Assembly (NCBI GenBank): GCA_001938485.1
Contig: MQRK01243661.1
Location: 18,386-82,385, forward strand
Reading direction: 5' to 3'
Length of the DNA: 64,000 nucleotides
Source of the DNA: Girardia tigrina
Taxonomy: Eukaryota > Platyhelminthes > Tricladida > Dugesiidae
The position numbers were made by a program, and so were the translations under genes. A model generated the notes under the pieces. The model searched no databases, had not been told where the DNA came from, and was given only the letters and a program-made list of their open reading frames with translations. Numbering within the stretch: the stretch's first letter is position 1; each line of letters starts with the position of its first letter. Of the stretch, positions 44,264 to 54,505 are shown in pieces.

Positions 44264-44328
<65 letters not shown>
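44264..44328. repeat. (TA)n microsatellite at the LINE 3' end
   Basis: Pure TA directly next to the 3' end of the minus-strand LINE. RTE-type LINEs often end in short tandem repeats rather than poly(A), so the tract may have arrived with the element. Confidence 0.85.
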
Positions 44329-45636
44329 CTTCTTTTTGACCTTAGCCGTTGGGCCGTGGGTGCAATTATAAACAAGGTACAATTATAAACAAGCCTTCGC
44401 CACATCTTTCTACTTATAGCTTCTTTTCTCAGAAATTCCATACTGAGTCCAGTCCATTATTTTAAATCGTCCATCCATTGCCTCTTTGATCTTCCTCTTG
44501 GACTTTCTCCTTCCACTCTTCCCTCAATCATAACCTTTGCTAATGCTTGTTTTCTTATTTGATGACCGTAAAATTTCAGCTTCCTTCTCTTGATGATCTC
44601 TTCTATTGATTCCGGTCTTTTACCTAGTATTTCTGTCATTCTCCTCCAAACAAAGTCATTTATCTTCTTTTCTTTCCACATGATCTTCAGCATTCTCCTG
44701 TAGCACTTCATTTCAAAAGCTTTAAGCCTATTCATACTCTTTTGATTTATTGCCCAACTCTCGCATCCATAGAGGAGTGCCCAGACAACAGCCTTAGTGA
44801 TCTTCAATCTGCTCTTGAGATGGATTTCTTTGAGGTTAAAAACTGTGATAAGCTTAATCATTGCGCTTGTTGATATACCAATCCGGCTTCTGATTTCTTC
44901 TGCGCTTCCCCCATTCTCTGTGATAGTAGAGCCTAAATATTTGAAACTCCTTACTGGTTCCAGCTTCTCCCCTTCAATGAAAATCTCCAGTTTAACCTCG
45001 TTGTTATGGTTTCCTGAAACCATTACTTTGCTTTTTTGTCTGTTGATTTCCATTCCGAAATTGTTTGACGCTTTGTGTAATCTGTTCGCGAGTTCCTGAA
45101 TCTCTGCCTCATCTTTGCCGATTAGGTCTATGTCCTCAGCAAATCGTAGGTTGGTTATTCTTGTTCCTCCGCAGCTTATTCCAACATCGTCTAGATCTTC
45201 TATTGCTTCCATAACAATTCTCTCAAGAAAAAGGTTGAACAGTGTTGGTGAAAGAATGCAACCTTGTCTTACTCTTACTGATGATTTAAACCAGTCGCTA
45301 AATTGCTCACTTGTCAACACTTTTATCTTTGCATCTTCGTAAAGGCTCTTAATAATATTCGTGATATGTTTTCCTATGTTGTGTTTATTTATTGTGTGCC
45401 ATAATGCTTTGTGCTACACCCTGTCAAAAGCTTCTTTGAAATCTATAAAGTTATGACATTATTCGTTTGTGGTCTCTTGTTTTCTCACAAATTAGTCTTA
45501 AGTTGGTTATCTGCTCCGTAGTGCTGCGGTCTCTTCTGAAGCCTGCCTGCATCTTACTAAGAACTTGCTCCACTTTCGGTGTGATTCTTCTTTGTAAGAC
45601 TTTCAGCATAACCTTTGATGCGTGACTGATCAAATA
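44329..45636 (-). mobile_element. RTE-like LINE, 5'-truncated, 1.3 kb
   Basis: A minus-strand reverse transcriptase with its C-terminal region and 3' end, lying between two TA microsatellites. The protein ends NCTHGPTAKVKKK close to the TA tail. There is an 18 bp tandem duplication (CAATTATAAACAAG twice at 44363-44394). The 5' side stops at the second TA tract and N gap, so more of the element could lie in the gap. Antisense in a Ptpmeg2 intron. Confidence 0.85.
44457..45633 (-). pseudogene. LINE reverse transcriptase, broken
   Basis: The upstream piece (45633-45451) has SKMQAGFRRDRSTTEQI, the RT finger region. A frame change and a TGG-to-TAG-type stop near 45415 separate it from the 287-codon downstream frame (45320-44457), which has VRQGCILSPTLFNLFLE, the active-site box FAEDIDLIG (normally FADD, so the first Asp of the catalytic pair is Glu), SFKYLGSTI, then LLYGCESWAINQKSMNRL, FEMKCYRRMLKI and KLKFYGHQIRK. 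The last blocks are characteristic of RTE/BovB-type LINEs. Inactive by both the break and the active-site change. Confidence 0.85.
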
Positions 45637-45637
45637 A

Positions 45638-45713
45638 ATATATATATATATATATATATATATNNNNNNNNNNNNNNNNNNNNNNNNNNNNNNNNNNNNN
45701 NNNNNNNNNNNNN

Positions 45714-45760
<47 letters not shown>
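45638..45760. repeat. (TA)n microsatellite with a 50-base N gap
   Basis: TA on both sides of N at 45664-45713. The round gap size suggests an assembler placeholder, so the real length is unknown. Long Ile-Tyr frames here are artefacts. Confidence 0.92.
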
Positions 45761-45762
<2 letters not shown>

Positions 45763-45939
45763 CTAAACGTAGTATATATAATTGTGCACAACCCCGTAAA
45801 ATATTTGTGAAATGAATAATCTAATTTAAACCAAACATCTGACCATTTCATATTTCTGGAAGGAAAGCTCATGTAAATGTACGAAGAAATTCGTCGCGGG
45901 GTCTATAATACAAGGACAAACTATATCTAAAATTTAATA

Positions 45940-45942
<3 letters not shown>

Positions 45943-45976
<34 letters not shown>
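45943..45976. repeat. (TA)n microsatellite
   Basis: Pure TA run in the same intron, about 180 bp after the gapped tract. Confidence 0.9.
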
Positions 45977-45979
<3 letters not shown>

Positions 45980-46269
45980 TTTGTGTGTGGAGTAATTCAA
46001 TGGAAATTAAAATTTAAATAATCGAGGTGATTTATGAAATTGAAAATATATTTCTGTAAATCAAATTTTTGAAAAATTTATAATTGTCAACATTATTTTA
46101 ATTGATGTGAAATAAAATCATAATGATCAGACCGTACTAGTCGCCATTTGAATATAATTCAGTAATCCTCAATCTAAATTCAGTTGTTCCTAGAACAAAA
46201 TTTTAATGTTATTATTCTCTTCAATACTATTTATAAGATTATAGAAAATCTTGATTTTTTAATTTATAG

Positions 46270-46483
46270 ACCGGACAAGAACATAGAGTCAACCACTTTT
46301 ATTTTCATAGTTGGCCAGATCAAGGAATTCCAAACAGTAGTGAAGGTTTCTTGCATTTTATTACCCAAATACGTCAGACTTATCGACTCAACATTGCCAA
46401 ACTTGGTTACGAGTCAGAAATGGATCAAAAAATCCCTCCTCCTCCTATTGTTGTACATTGCAGTGCTGGTATTGGTAGAACTG
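46270..46483 (+). CDS. Ptpmeg2: Ptpmeg2/PTPN9 orthologue, WPD loop and catalytic P-loop exon
   Basis: A 214 bp exon with both catalytic loops. HRVNHFYFHSWPDQGIPN carries the WPD loop, with the general-acid Asp at 46318-46320. IPPPPIVVHCSAGIGRTG carries the signature HC-X5-R motif, with the nucleophile Cys at 46459-46461. Human PTPN9 has PEPPIVVHCSAGIGRTG at the same place. Every residue needed for catalysis is present, so the enzyme should be active. Acceptor TTATAG at 46264-46269; donor ACTG|GTAAGA at 46484, phase 1. Confidence 0.95.
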
Positions 46484-47639
46484 GTAAGAATACTTTATTT
46501 TATTTATTCTACTTTTATGTTTATCAAATTCATTTGTGAATATAATATTTATGTACATTGACTTCAAGAATATTGATTATTTGGAATATTTAATTTGTGT
46601 ATGAATTTTGTGTGCTGATTTGAGCAAATTGAAATTAGAATTGTGATTCTCCCACCCGTTTTTGAAAATTGATGCTTTATTGTATTTGCGATAACTGAAC
46701 TTCAAACAGAATCGACATTTTTTAAATTAATGAAAAAATTTAAATTTAAAGTAATAATGAAATAAAGACATTGTATAGGTTTGAATTAACTTTACAATTA
46801 GTTGCTATAATTAAATGAAATATTTTTTCAAATAAATTAAAATGTAATTTTTTATAATGTAAAGTTTTTAAATTTTCATAACATGAATTTTATAGGAAAT
46901 TTAAATAAAATAATGCTCAAGTTAAAAATGCAAATTGATTAATTTTATAAAGAATATCTTAATTTTAAATTTTGTAAATGATATTAAAAGGACAGAAATT
47001 TATTTGAATATTTATTATTTAAAAAATTTAGGCCACTAATTAGAATAGTGACGAAAATGGAAGGATTTTCCAAGAGTTGTCAATGAGATTACTCTAATTG
47101 TAATGATAATAAATATTTTAACGATAAATGTCTCTGCGAAGGACAGGCTCCCTCTTAAAATTTTTGAAACAATTAATTTTAATAAAAAAGTTCTAAAATA
47201 AGGAAATATTTAAAATCAAAAGTTTTTTAAGCAATTATTATTAAAAAATATACCTTAATTAATTTTAAAAAGTTATTTTCAGAAATAATCAAATTAAAAA
47301 CTTAAATAATCGAGTAAAAACTTGAAATGAAATTAATTGGGAAATAATGGATTTTTAAATAATTGATTTACAAGAAATATATAAAGACAAGGATAATTAT
47401 GTTTGTACTAATTTAAAAAGTTATTCTAAAAAAATAAAATAATGAACTTTGTTGCCAGAGATGTAAAGTAAAAAACAACAGATAATTTTAAATTCAGTTT
47501 GAAATTCTGCAAATTAAAGATTTGACAAATACTTAATTCTAAACAGTTTTCGTAAAAAAATAAAAATTAAAACTTTTATCATTAATGTATCATAATAATA
47601 ATAAAATTTTGAATACTGTAAATTATTTTTTGTATTTGA

Positions 47640-47722
47640 AATTTGTATTGTATTTAAAATAATTGTAGGTAATGAAATGCTTTTAAATTGTATTTAAAAT
47701 AATTGTAGGTACAAAATGCTTT
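47640..47722. repeat. Tandem duplication, unit about 43 bp, two copies
   Basis: TTGTATTTAAAATAATTGTA followed by GGTA and AATGCTTTTAAA appears twice in succession, starting about 47648 and 47691. The second unit has a few bases missing. Confidence 0.75.
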
Positions 47723-48530
47723 TAAACTGAAATATTGATAATAAATAAAACGTTAAAATCTTTTATTAATTAAAAACGATTTACAAATAAAAGAAAATAA
47801 CATTAAACTAATTCTAAAATAATAAAAAATCATTTTTGTTAATTTAGTAAAAATATGACTACAATAAATTATGTTGGTTTTAATTTAAATTAAGTTGCAT
47901 AAAATAGTGGAATGTAAATTTTCAAAATAAAGAGAATAAAAAAATTTCAATTTTAAAATAGCTTATCAGTATTTATAGTTCCATATTTTTATATAAAAAT
48001 CTGGTAAAAAAAACGAAGAAAAGTTCCTCACGAAAAATTGTTTGAATAATTGTTATTTGTGATAGAAATAAAATTTGGTGTTAATGAATCTTAATTTCGA
48101 TCAAGAACCCAACAGTCTCAATGATCCTTCCATGCATATATACAGTCTTCAAATGTAGTCAAATAATTATTTTTTTGCTGTTGTTTCCAAAGTAAAATTA
48201 TCATTAATAAATTAGTCACTATTATATTTTATCCGAGTCAAAGGTCAAACTGAATCAACATGATGCAACTTGCAGAATCTGTAAGCTTGCTTAGAGTATT
48301 ATACAGATTATATTGAATTTAAGTATCATGTTTTATGACGATAAAGCTTTAGTTTATGTAATCACTAGACAATATTTTCATTAATTTTTTATATATTTCT
48401 GTCAATGACAAAGTAAATTCAAGAAATTCATTTCTTAAATGTTTTTATGGATCAAGAGAGTAGATAAAACACAATAATAGATATAATGAACGGAGAAATT
48501 ATCTGTCCTAGGTTATTGTAATATTTTATA

Positions 48531-50077
48531 CCGGGGATGGCGAACCTTTTTTGATGTCCTTGCCACAAAGTCATAAAAGTTCTTTTTATAATAAGTAAGG
48601 TGCCACATTAAAATATTCTTCGAAATGTTAGCGGGGTGAAACTATACCTAAGTATAATTACATAAACAAATAAAAACAATTTTTTATTAATCAACGTTTT
48701 ACAAAAAGCAATATGTGCTGGAAACAAATTCACGTTAAAAACAATTTTTTAATATGATTTTTGTTGCTGATGATAACGATTTAATATCTGGTTCATATTT
48801 AGTTAATTTTAACAATACGCATGCAGAGCTCGACTCATCCGTTATTCTATTCCTATATTTATTTTTTATAAAATTTAATTATGAAAATAGAAATTCACAT
48901 GCCAACATCGAGGAAAATATTGATAAAATTGTATTTGGTTATATTTTTTAACAATTAAACGTGTCAGAAATTGAATTCTATGTAGTTAGAATTTCATCTT
49001 CTGCAATTTTATTTTTTTATCCCATAATCAATAATTTCTAAATCATTTCTTAAATCAACAAATTTTGGTTATACATGGTACTTGACCGAAATTCCACTAA
49101 TTCATTAAAATTTAACCTTTCAAGGACTTTTAAATTTAATTTTTCAAATGGTATTATATCCGGATATAAGATAAATTTTAAAGTTTCTTCAAATTCTTTA
49201 AACTACGTAAATCTTGCAGAAAATTCCTGAATCAGGCATTGAATTGTCAATGAAAATTCTTTCGTTAATGACTCTTTATTTGGCTTTTCGAGACACTCAC
49301 TTTCAGAAAATAATTTTTTGTATTCGGAAAATATTTATTTGAATTTGAAAGAATATCAATATTGAAAATCTGTAATTTGACTTCGAACACTTTGATTAAT
49401 TCAAACATTATAATGGCTGTTTTATTAACACCTTGTAGTTATATATATTTATTTCATTTAAGTGAGAGCATAAATCAGTGAAAAAATATAACTTTGCTAC
49501 ATCCAATAACTTATTGTATTGGTCAATAATGTTCTTATTATTTAGAAATAATCTTATTTCGTCCAAACAATCTAAAAATCTTTGCAAAACATTTCTGCGA
49601 CCTAACCAACGTACAAAAGTAAGCTATTGTACGAAGAGTTTACTTCGTTTAACAATTCTTGGAATTTTCTTTTATTTAGTGCTCGTGCTAATATAAAATT
49701 GATTAATTTTGTTACTCAAACTCAAAACATCATCATACATTTTAAACCTGTTTCGGCACATAACGCTGATTTGAGCGGTGCGACGGCAACAACATACAAA
49801 AGGGCGAAACTGGATACGCAAAAAATTATCTAATGTGCATCTTTATATACTTAGAGAGAATTCATGAGATATTTTAATAATAAAATGTATAATTTGACGG
49901 TTCTAGTTAACATACTAAGGTATTAAGTACTACAAATTTATATCATAAATTATAAATTAAGTGTACATTAAAAAATTTTAATTCATTTCTATCAAAAAAG
50001 ATAACTTAAATGAAAATAACTTTCTTTTTGTGCTTGCCATCAAAATTTTCAAACGTGCCATTGGTTCGCCACCCCTG
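48531..50077 (-). mobile_element. hAT transposon, 1.55 kb, decayed
   Basis: The right end reads CAGGGGTGGCGAACC on the minus strand, a typical hAT terminus, and the left end is CCGGGGATGGCGAACC on the plus strand. Flanks are too TA-rich to read a clean 8 bp duplication. The transposase lies on the minus strand. Inserted in the last Ptpmeg2 intron, antisense. Confidence 0.85.
48760..49830 (-). pseudogene. hAT transposase relic (GTF2IRD2/ZBED5-like type)
   Basis: Minus-strand reading gives NFILARALNKRKFQELLNEV then YVGWLGRRNVLQRFLDCLDE and LLDVAKLYFFTDLCSHLNE. The family consensus at these places is NFIRARALNHRQF, VRWLSRGKVLQRF and LAYLADIFEHLNELN, so the match is in order and spacing. Further C-terminal segments with KLNLKVLERLNFNELVEF follow in other frames. 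Several stops and shifts are present. It belongs to the hAT group from which vertebrate GTF2IRD2 and ZBED5-like genes were domesticated. Confidence 0.72.
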
Positions 50078-50979
50078 TTATATATACACCAATGAATACA
50101 CGTATATTTGATAACAACAATCGTTTCTATATTGATGATCTCCAATGAGACACTGGTCTTTGTAAGCGTATTCCATATCACAAAATATTTCTTCGTTGGT
50201 GTTATCCAGCAACAAATACAATTTTATAATATTTCAGTATTTTATATTATAGTGTCCATTTTATTGGAATTCGAATAAAAAAAATATAAGAAACATGTAC
50301 AATTCCGCTATATAGTTTCATCAATAACACATAATTAATAGACCAGTATGTTTCCTTTCAATCTAGTTCGAGACCTTTTTGAATAAATTACGTGATATTT
50401 AGTAAGTAGTAAAGATTTATAATTAAACTAAAATCACTGGATATTTTAGTTTGAGTGGGGAAAATGGAACATCGTCAATAATTTTTCTTTAAATACATTA
50501 CAGAATTGATTCAAGTTATTGGCGAGTGTTTTATTATATTTTTATTACTGTTCCAAAGTAATGCTCGCAATATAGAATTAAGATTTCTATCAGTTTTGAG
50601 ATGATACTCAACAAGGCTTGTTAAATGGACTAACCAGAGAGAATTTCTACAATTCTACGAGATTTAATTAGTCTCATTAAGAATATAATAGAAACAGACT
50701 GACTAACTTTTTGGGGGATAAAAGAATAAAAAAGAGAGGAAGGATAGGAAATTAATTTAACATAATATATTTTCAATGTATCATCGTAAGATTTTGACAA
50801 ATTTGTTTGTAGATAGGAAATGAAATTTGTTTGATTACTTTTTAAATGAAGAAAAATATTCTTGTATATTTAATATTTTTGAAGTATGATTTACTTTACT
50901 TGTTCCAGTAATAAAGGTTCTAAGAATACTATAAATTAATCAGAAAATTAAAAAATAATGGCAACTTATGTTTAAAAAC

Positions 50980-51497
50980 AAAAACACGCCATTTGTTAAA
51001 TAAACATTTACTTTTCACTACAATTAATTTTGACTGTATAACCGTCAGGTCTCAAGATAAAAATGAGTTTTACATCTGCTTATCTAGGCAAGCAGAGATT
51101 ATGTCATCAATGGATTGTTATGTCATACAAACACGCTCAATAGGTTTTTCGAGAGACTCGTTTGTACTGCTTGCCTATATAAGCAGATTTAAAATTCATT
51201 TTTTTTGAGACCTGACAGCGACGTTTATACCGTCGAAATTACCGTATTTTTCCGTGTATATGACCCCCTTTTTGTCAAAATTTAATGAACATTTAATGCG
51301 AATTTTCAAAAATTAGTAAATATTTGAAATATTTTTCCAACAAAAAAGATTTCAATTAATTTTCTGGAATGAATTAAGGTACTTATTTGAACTTTTTTCC
51401 AAAAATTACCAAAAAATAATGGGAGGGATCTTATACACGGAAAAATACGGTAATTGTCGTAAAAAATAAGTTTTTATTTAACAAACGGCGTGATTTT
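50980..51497. mobile_element. Foldback MITE (copy 1), interrupted by another MITE
   Basis: Arms of over 100 bp face each other: ACGCCATTTGTTAAAT then ACCGTCAGGTCTCAA and TCTGCTTATCTAGGCAAGC on the left, with inverse counterparts GGCGTG (51488), AGACCTGACAGCGAC and GCTTGCCTATATAAGCAGA on the right. A second copy is at 52.9-53.2 kb. Both carry near-palindromes of the type GACGGTATAACCGTC in the arms. A separate 209 bp element interrupts the right arm at 51242. Confidence 0.8.
51242..51450. mobile_element. TA-targeting MITE nested in the foldback MITE, 209 bp
   Basis: Termini CCGTATTTTTCCGTGTATA and its exact inverse, then GA-CCC on each side, give about 27 bp inverted repeats. TA lies on each side (51240-51241 and 51451-51452). 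The uninterrupted sequence CGAAATTAATTGTC can be read, in inverse, in the second foldback copy (52969-52982), which shows one TA at the insertion point. This is direct evidence for insertion with TA duplication, as Tc1/mariner or pogo-type elements do. Confidence 0.88.
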
Positions 51498-51566
51498 ATT
51501 GGTAATAATAAATTAAGATTATATTTAACCAATATTTTGGATTTTTACATGTAAATTATTGTTTAG

Positions 51567-51919
51567 GTACTTATATTGTTACTGAAATCTGTACAAAAAG
51601 TCTCACTGATTGTGGAAGATTTAATCTTCATCAAGCAATGTTGAAAATTCGTAGTCAACGATATAAATGTGTCCAGAATGCGTACCAATATTTATTTTGT
51701 CGGAATACAATTATCGATTATGCAAAATTTATGGGATATTTAAATTGTCAAACTGGTGTTTCGGAAGACGTTGAACAATCCGAGGAAGAAGAGGAAGAAG
51801 AAGTTGAAGAGATAGATGAAATTGATGAAATTGTGGAAGAAACTGATGAGATAGACGAAGTAATAGAAAATGAGACAGTTGAAGTAGTGTGTGATTCAAC
51901 TAAATCCTCGTGTGAATGA
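51567..51919 (+). CDS. Ptpmeg2: Ptpmeg2/PTPN9 orthologue, last exon
   Basis: Completing the split Gly codon of GRTG, the exon reads TYIVTEICTKSLTDCG, then HQAMLKIRSQRYKCVQNAYQ and YLFCRNTIIDYAKF. The Q-loop Gln is in CVQN (SIQT in human PTPN9), and QY-FC matches QYYFCYKAILEFA. After the domain comes a C-terminal tail that is strongly acidic (a run of Glu, then EIDEIDEIVEETDEIDE) and ends SSCE. The acidic tail is not part of human PTPN9. Stop at 51917-51919. Confidence 0.93.
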
Positions 51920-52015
51920 AATTGACCTTTTCTCTTGAAGTTCAATACCATTGTGATTATTATAAAAATGTATAAAATTGAATAATTCTTTATTTGTTTA
52001 TAAAGAGATTAATTT

Positions 52016-52021
52016 AATAAA
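52016..52021 (+). promoter_or_regulatory. Polyadenylation signal AATAAA of Ptpmeg2
   Basis: The hexamer lies 97 bp after the Ptpmeg2 stop codon and is followed by T-rich sequence, a normal place for the 3' end. Confidence 0.55.
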
Positions 52022-52418
52022 TATTTTTAACGAGGAATTCACTTGTTTTGATTTTTGCTTTGGAAAACATTGAAGCTAGAGCACAATTCGGTTAGCTTCG
52101 GCTAGAGTTGTAACCGATTTTTAAGGTTTTAGTTACATCGGTTGGGATCCAAGCTTTATGGGTGGTACAGTAAAATATAATCAATTCCACATCAAATTTC
52201 CAATGAATGCACACAACAGAACATTGTATGATAAAATAACTATTGGAATTTGTACAAAGTTTGATCATTTTATCGCTTTATCAATAATGTATAAATAAAA
52301 ACTTGAAATCAGTGCTTAAAACCAGTTTTATGATTATGAAAACGATATAAAATTTGTAGAGATTGTTAGTCGTGTAACAGTGTCATTAGCAATGTTGTGA
52401 AGGTCCTGATCACGAAGG

Positions 52419-52562
52419 ATGTGTGGTCAAGTACGACAACAGAATATTGATTTAATGCGATCAGTTCAACACTTATGTCCTTCTCTTTCTGGAATTGATT
52501 CTGGTAGTTCTTTGATGTTTTTGGCACCAAGTGGACTCAATGAGGGGCGATCCATGTTTTAA
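52419..52562 (+). CDS. Short protein-like frame downstream of Ptpmeg2, unrecognised
   Basis: A 47-codon frame reads MCGQVRQQNIDLMRSVQ then HLCPSLSGIDSGSSLMFLA and PSGLNEGRSMF. Its amino-acid balance and codon use are unlike the AT noise around it, and a TGTCATTAG acceptor-like site lies just upstream (52381-52389). It could be an exon or a retrocopy scrap. The stop falls in a small direct repeat (ATCCATGTTTTAATC twice, 52550-52565 and 52569-52584). Confidence 0.3.
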   Translation: MCGQVRQQNIDLMRSVQHLCPSLSGIDSGSSLMFLAPSGLNEGRSMF

Positions 52563-52894
52563 TCAATGAGCGCAATCCATGTTTTAATCCCTGATTTGAT
52601 CTCACTAATGGCTTAATATATTTATTAGTATAAATGCGAAGTTGTTTATTCGTATAAAATTGTAAAAATTTTGTTTTAAAATTTGGTGTTTATAATTATT
52701 TTGTGCTATTATTATATTCTTAAACACATTTTGCAAAATCTATTTGTTTTACAGATTCCCCAGATTCATATTTTTTAAATGTAGAATAGTGTTAATCAAT
52801 TTGTCAGACAAACCGGTATCTTGAAAATGTGTCTACCCCAAAACATCGACAGAAAAAAATAGAAATGGAAATAAATGTTTTAATTATTTAAAAA

Positions 52895-53240
52895 AATTAA
52901 AAAATGATGGCAAATTATTTTTAAAAACAAAAATACGCCATTTGTTAAATAGACATTTATTTCTCAAGACAATTAATTTCGACGGTATAACCGTCATCGT
53001 CAGGTCTCAAATGAATGTCATTATTAAAAAATGAATTTTAAATCTGCTTATATAGGCAAGCAGTGATTATGTCATCTAAACACGCTCAATAGGGTTTTTG
53101 AAAGACCCGTTTGCACATTAATCTTAGGATCTAAAAATCTGATATAAAGTGCTTCACAGGCCACCCCGACGGTTATACCGTCCAAATTTTTTTTTCATGA
53201 AAAATAAATGTATATTTAATAAATGTTTTAATGATAATAA
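52895..53240. mobile_element. Foldback MITE (copy 2)
   Basis: Matches copy 1 from AAATTAAAAAATGATGGCAA through the left arm (ACGCCATTTGTTAAAT, CAGGTCTCAA, TCTGCTTATATAGGCAAGC) and the centre (ATGTCATCTAAACACGCTC). The right arm has diverged but keeps GACGGTTATACCGTC at 53168-53182. ATAAATGTTTTAAT stands on both sides (about 52871 and 53219), a possible target duplication. This copy lacks the nested MITE and so gives the empty site for it. Confidence 0.75.
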
Positions 53241-53546
53241 AAATTTAAAATTAGAAAATTCACTAATTCGAAAAACATTTTAAATTCTCGAAAATTTTTC
53301 ATGTTGCTTATAAAAACCATCATTCACTTCTTTTTATATACTTGCTTTCGTGTCATCTTGTCACGTGTCCAGCCTCATTTTGCAATTTTAACCAACTTCC
53401 CATGGTGATATAGTGCTGATTTCTTCAGGGTAGTTGTATTTTGCTATAACGTATCGCTTGAACAAATATAATCATCTCAAAAAGTTAATTTTAATTTTTT
53501 TTGGCAAAAGTCGTTTTACGACTATCTACCAACGTTTAAACAGTTT

Positions 53547-53729
53547 TTGGCAATTTTAACCCACTTAACAAAAATTCAAAAAAAATATCATCGATTTAAT
53601 TCACCAATATATTCCAAAAACGCAGAATATCACCGAGGCTTGGCACAAAATATAGGAATGTGTAATTGGGCAATCCCATATCGGAATTTTAGTATCATAA
53701 AAGAGGTACAAAAAAACAAGCATTTGTAA
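53547..53729 (+). other. Short open frame, unrecognised
   Basis: A 60-codon frame (MAILTHLTKIQKKYHRF, then EYHRGLAQNIGMCNWAIPY) is somewhat protein-like but has no domain, no start context and no splice support. May be chance or a relic. Confidence 0.2.
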
Positions 53730-54160
53730 GTATTTATGTGGAATGTATTCTAAGAGGTGAACCTATCTTGAAAAGCAAAAAGCTTTTATTCAAAAAGAAA
53801 ATAGGATAATAGTTGTAGCTAATAGTCGTTGTAATACTGATATATTGGAATATTAAAGAGAATTCATAATTTATCGTTTTAAATAAATTTTTAATTTATG
53901 TTTATTTTTTTATTATATTGATATATTTGGTTATTTGATTTTTGTCGAGATTTTGGCTGTCAATATTTTGGCTTGTCAATATCTTGGCTGTCGATATGTT
54001 GGTCTGCTCCCCTTGAAAATAAACACTCACTTAAGCAACATTTTTTGTTTGTTTACCAATATTTCTGACGATTACAAGGCAAATCTATTCGGATTAAGAA
54101 TGGGAACAATTCAATAGACTATTTCTTCGTAACTCGTGAGGAAAATCATCTCATTTTTTT

Positions 54161-54457
54161 ATGAGAATCTGCAACTGGTTACCGGTCGTCTACAAAGATT
54201 ACTTTACAGTGATCGGATTCAGGTTATTGAGCTTAGAGTTCGTTTTGGATGAGCCGATCATCAAGATTTATGAGAGTAGTCGATGTTTTAGAACTACCAA
54301 ATATTGTTCTCTCGAGACGAACTTTTTGATTAAGACTTATGCAATGGTTAACATCGGTTTTGACTCGTTTGACGATCTGGAGATACTCGCGAAGTGTTAT
54401 TTCGTTAACTGTTAACTGAATAATTCCCTGGAAGATCTGAATGGTTGAGTTTTTCAA
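54161..54457. other. Less AT-rich island with open frames on both strands
   Basis: The plus strand has an 84-codon frame (54161-54415, MRICNWLPVVYKDYF) and the minus strand a 74-codon frame (54457-54233, with TVNEITLREYLQIVKRVK). Only one can be real, and neither resembles a family I know. The composition suggests former coding sequence. Confidence 0.25.
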
Positions 54458-54505
54458 GCTCCATTTTATGAAATTATATTAACGGAAAATTATTATTAAT
54501 CTGAC

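Larger units (their letters stand above)
39471..46269. other. Ptpmeg2 intron, 6.8 kb, densely filled with mobile elements
   Basis: From donor GTAACT to acceptor TTTATAG. It contains the Tc1-like element (39.6-40.8), an unidentified decayed coding relic (41.3-42.5), a solo LTR (43.3), a LINE (44.3-45.6) and three TA tracts, one with a 50-base N gap. Between 42480 and 43250, and between 43440 and 44260, nothing could be supported; a 71-codon frame at 43768-43983 has no recognisable domain. Confidence 0.85.
46484..51566. other. Ptpmeg2 intron, 5.1 kb, with hAT and MITE insertions
   Basis: From donor GTAAGA to acceptor TGTTTAG. It holds the hAT element at 48.5-50.1 kb and the nested MITEs at 51.0-51.5 kb, the latter ending only about 70 bp before the exon. 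Outside them (46490-47640, 47730-48530, 50080-50970) the sequence is AT-rich with nothing recognised. Confidence 0.85.

Noticed and set aside
44797-45342. Plus-strand frames opposite the LINE reverse transcriptase
   Set aside because: Antisense shadows of a clearly recognisable minus-strand RT; no domain of their own.
45622-45872. Long Ile-Tyr repeat frames across the N gap
   Set aside because: They are translations of (TA)n and run through unknown bases, so they are not genes. The same applies at 20098-20319, 44244-44441 and 57870-58316.
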